Below are positions 4,483-6,412 of a stretch of 6,412 nucleotides of DNA, in pieces. The notes beneath the pieces are model-generated. The model did not search any database, was not told the origin of the DNA, and saw only the letters and a list, made by a program, of their open reading frames with translations. The position numbers and the translations under genes are program-made. Numbering within the stretch: the first letter of the stretch is position 1; each line of letters opens with the position of its first letter. Source of the DNA: an uncultured Phenylobacterium sp. (GTDB lineage: Bacteria > Pseudomonadota > Alphaproteobacteria > Caulobacterales > Caulobacteraceae); the NCBI GenBank assembly GCA_945952355.1, contig CAMFIW010000175.1, positions 1 through 6,412 of the forward strand. Reading direction: 5' to 3'.

Positions 4483-5598
4483 TCAGTCTCGGTGGCCGGG
4501 TTGGAAGGCCTCGCCGCCGGTCTGAGCGCGGTGGCGAAGGAAGGCGTCGGCCAGGACGCAGGCGGTCATGGCCTCGACGACGGGCGCCGCTCGAATGCCG
4601 ACGCACGGATCGTGGCGCCCCTTGGTGCGCACCTCGATCTCCTCGCCGGCCTCGTTCAGGCTCTTGCGCGGGGTCAGGATTGACGAGGTGGGCTTGAATG
4701 CGACGCGCGCGACGACGGGCGATCCGGTGGTGATGCCGCCGAGCACGCCGCCGGCCTTGTTCGAGGTGAAGGTAGGGCCGTCATTGCCCATCCGCATCTC
4801 GTCGGCGTTCTCTTCACCGGAGAAGGCCGCCGCCGCGAAGCCCGCTCCGATCTCGACACCCTTGGCGGCGTTGATCGACATAAGCGCCGCCGCGAGTTCG
4901 GCGTCGATCTTGCCGTAGATCGGAGCGCCCCAGCCGGGCGGCACGCCAATGGCCTCGACCTCGACCACCGCGCCGGTGGACGAGCCGGCCTTGCGGGTCT
5001 TCTCGAGGTGCTCTTCCCAGACGGCGACCGTCTCCGCGTCGGGGCACCAGAAAGGATTCCGAAGGGTCTGATCCCAGTCCCAGCGGGCGCGGTCGACGGT
5101 GTGGGGTCCGATCTGCACGAGGGCGGCGCGCACGGCCACTCCGCCGATCACCTTGCGCGCCACCGCGCCGGCCGCCACGCGTGCGGCGGTCTCCCGAGCC
5201 GACGCCCGACCCGAGCCACGGTAGTCTCGAACCCCGTACTTGGCGAAGTAGGGGTAGTCGGCGTGGCCAGGGCGGAACGCCTGGGCGATCTCGGAATAGT
5301 CGCGGCTACGCTGGTCGACATTCTCGATCAGCATGGAAATCGGCGTTCCGGTCGTGACCTGGCCGTCGGTTCGGTCGTCCTCGAACACTCCGGACAGAAT
5401 CTTCACCGCGTCCGGCTCCTGGCGCTGGGTGACGAACTTGCCCTGGCCCGGGCGGCGCTTGTCGAGCCAGACCTGGATGTCCTCGGCGGTCAGCTTCAGC
5501 CCAGGAGGGCAGCCATCCACCACGCAGCCCAGGGCCGGCCCGTGGCTCTCGCCCCAGGTGGTGACACGGAACAGGTGGCCGAAGCTGTTGTGCGACAT
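4483..5598 (-). CDS. aroC: Chorismate synthase
   Basis: The last step of the shikimate pathway: it removes phosphate from 5-enolpyruvylshikimate 3-phosphate to give chorismate, using reduced FMN without net redox change. The 371 aa are a full length for the family. Signatures in order are [15 protein letters not shown] (6-20, His19 in GESHG), [16 protein letters not shown] (48-63), the FRPGHADY segment with catalytic-type His112, then [39 protein letters not shown] and the C-terminal [19 protein letters not shown]. The ATG at 5598 gives the usual N-terminus [20 protein letters not shown]. No clear Shine-Dalgarno is seen, which fits translation coupled to the dienelactone hydrolase gene ending 14 nt upstream. 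The domain is intact. Confidence 0.98.
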   Translation of the reverse strand: MSHNSFGHLFRVTTWGESHGPALGCVVDGCPPGLKLTAEDIQVWLDKRRPGQGKFVTQRQEPDAVKILSGVFEDDRTDGQVTTGTPISMLIENVDQRSRDYSEIAQAFRPGHADYPYFAKYGVRDYRGSGRASARETAARVAAGAVARKVIGGVAVRAALVQIGPHTVDRARWDWDQTLRNPFWCPDAETVAVWEEHLEKTRKAGSSTGAVVEVEAIGVPPGWGAPIYGKIDAELAAALMSINAAKGVEIGAGFAAAAFSGEENADEMRMGNDGPTFTSNKAGGVLGGITTGSPVVARVAFKPTSSILTPRKSLNEAGEEIEVRTKGRHDPCVGIRAAPVVEAMTACVLADAFLRHRAQTGGEAFQPGHRD

Positions 5599-5612
5599 GG
5601 GCGGCTAATAGC

Positions 5613-6293
5613 CTAGCCGCCGTGGGCCCGGAAGAGTTCCAGGGTGCGTTCCCGCGCGAGCTTGGCGCTCTCGGCGTGATAGTCGGTCCGCCGATCGGAA
5701 TTGAAACCGTGGCCGGCGTCGTAGACATGGACGCCCACCTCGGGGTGGAGGCTGGCGACTTTCTCAACGCCCTCCAACGGGATGCCGTGATCGTGGCGGC
5801 CGAAGTGCAGGATGGTCGGGCACTTGGGTGTCTGGTCCGCCATCTGGGGGATCTGGCCGCCGTAATAGCCCGAGGCCCCGGCGAGATCGTCGGACCGGCA
5901 GGCCATGGCCCAGGTGACGGTGCCGCCATAGCAGTATCCGGTGATGAACACCGGGCCCTTGTCCTTCAGGGCGTCGATGCAGGTCTGCGTGTCCTCGAGA
6001 GCCTGCGGGAACGAGTGCATCTCGCGCGCGACCTTGATGGCCTTCTGGATGTCGTCGGGTTCGTAGCTGGCCTGGAAGTTCGGCGCGACGCGGTCGTAGA
6101 GCGCCGGCGCCAGGACCTCATAGCCTTCGTCGGCATAGGAGTCGGATGCCTCCTTGATGTGGTCGGTGACGCCGAAGATCTCCTGGATCAGGACCAGACC
6201 GCCACGCCGCTCGCCCTTGGGCTGCACGTGATAAACGCCGATCTCCGCGCCGTCGCTCATCTTCATAGAGACGATGGTTCCGCGCGTGGCCAT
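5613..6293 (-). CDS. Dienelactone hydrolase family protein
   Basis: 226 aa, alpha/beta hydrolase fold, probably cytoplasmic since no signal peptide is seen. The catalytic triad of the family is clear: nucleophile Cys121 in GYCYGG, Asp168 in GRHDHGIP and His195 in AGHGFN. The family's conserved Glu is Glu38 in LIQEIFGV. Spacing agrees with Pseudomonas dienelactone hydrolase (Cys123, Asp171, His202 as I recall). The classic member opens dienelactones in chlorocatechol breakdown. Many genomic copies, with no such pathway around them, have unknown substrates, and the neighbour here is aroC, so the substrate is left open. The ATG at 6293 is fixed by GGAGG 6 nt upstream. It is probably cotranscribed with aroC, 14 nt downstream. 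Confidence 0.94.
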   Translation of the reverse strand: MATRGTIVSMKMSDGAEIGVYHVQPKGERRGGLVLIQEIFGVTDHIKEASDSYADEGYEVLAPALYDRVAPNFQASYEPDDIQKAIKVAREMHSFPQALEDTQTCIDALKDKGPVFITGYCYGGTVTWAMACRSDDLAGASGYYGGQIPQMADQTPKCPTILHFGRHDHGIPLEGVEKVASLHPEVGVHVYDAGHGFNSDRRTDYHAESAKLARERTLELFRAHGG

Positions 6294-6298
6294 TGCTG

Positions 6299-6306
6299 CC
6301 CTCCCT
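6299..6306 (-). promoter_or_regulatory. Ribosome-binding site of the dienelactone hydrolase gene
   Basis: The minus strand reads AGGGAGGG, with GGAGG 6 nt before the ATG at 6293. The first A and G overlap the TAG (6307-6305) of a possible upstream frame, a common arrangement in tightly packed operons. Confidence 0.8.
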
Positions 6307-6397
6307 AGGCGATGACCTTCGCGGTCATGACGGTGGAGCGAGGCCTAGCCCAATCCCCGCTGGTCTCAAAGGGCTGGAGCGCGAGGAAATGCGGGCG
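6305..6397 (-). CDS. Possible 3' end of an upstream gene, apparently frameshifted
   Basis: A minus-strand frame of 30 codons reads PHFLALQPFETSGDWARP and ends MTAKVIA, with a TAG merged into the next gene's ribosome-binding site. Its third codon positions are mostly G or C, as in the neighbouring genes. Upstream in frame is a TGA (6400-6398), but the adjacent frame reads QAAADAR up to the window edge with equally good codon bias. A one- or two-base error near 6392-6400 would join the two. No family is recognised and no start is in the window. It could also be non-coding spacer. Confidence 0.35.
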   Translation of the reverse strand, partial: RPHFLALQPFETSGDWARPRSTVMTAKVIA

Positions 6398-6412
6398 TCA
6401 GCGGCGGCCTGG

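Noticed and set aside
5008..5616. Plus-strand 202-codon open frame opposite aroC
   Set aside because: Antisense shadow of a full-length chorismate synthase with all family motifs.
5622..6308. Plus-strand 228-codon open frame opposite the dienelactone hydrolase gene
   Set aside because: Antisense shadow; the minus-strand frame has the Cys-Asp-His triad and a good ribosome-binding site.
6327..6412. Plus-strand ATG with a frame open to the window end
   Set aside because: No ribosome-binding site, poor codon bias, and the opposite strand gives a better coding explanation.

Overview
The window looks like a 6.4 kb contig from a GC-rich alphaproteobacterium. Caulobacterales (Caulobacter/Phenylobacterium-like) is the best guess. 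The support is the TonB receptor style (EELVVTAQKKEE segment after a signal peptide), a promoter matching the Caulobacter housekeeping sigma pattern, the alphaproteobacterial form of QueC, and a CheY-like regulator with an FFGPDRRRR-type tail. This placement is from recognition, not from a search. The first 47 bases are not genomic: they are an Illumina Nextera i7 adapter (end of P7, index CATGCCTA, Tn5 mosaic end), so the contig was not trimmed.

Layout. (1) 48-1334, minus: the 5' half of a TonB-dependent outer-membrane receptor gene, cut off by the adapter and carrying a one-base frameshift at 936-938. (2) 1335-1734: a 400-bp divergent intergenic region. It holds a good promoter for the receptor, a 13-bp palindrome, and a long leader in front of queC with several mutually exclusive pairings, one of which covers the queC ribosome-binding site. 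(3) 1735-3510, plus: queC-queE-queD, enzymes that make the 7-deazaguanine precursor preQ0 for the tRNA base queuosine. queC and queE overlap by ATGA. QueD lacks the usual catalytic Cys and the usual pterin-binding Glu at their expected places. (4) 3507-3698, minus: a 63-aa glycine-zipper, lipoprotein-like protein whose stop codon shares a palindromic CTAG with the stop of queD. (5) 3751-4260, minus: a CheY-like response regulator. (6) 4483-6293, minus: a dienelactone hydrolase family gene followed 14 bp later by aroC (chorismate synthase), probably one transcript. (7) 6294-6412: the likely 3' end of one more minus-strand gene, apparently damaged by a frameshift near the contig end.

How the parts work together. 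QueD makes 6-carboxytetrahydropterin, QueE rearranges it to 7-carboxy-7-deazaguanine (CDG), and QueC converts CDG to preQ0 with ATP and ammonia. The other steps (FolE, QueF, Tgt, QueA, QueG/H) are not in the window. AroC completes the shikimate pathway. No mobile element, CRISPR array, tRNA or rRNA was found. The most interesting non-routine signals are the queC leader, the atypical QueD active site, and the shared CTAG stop.
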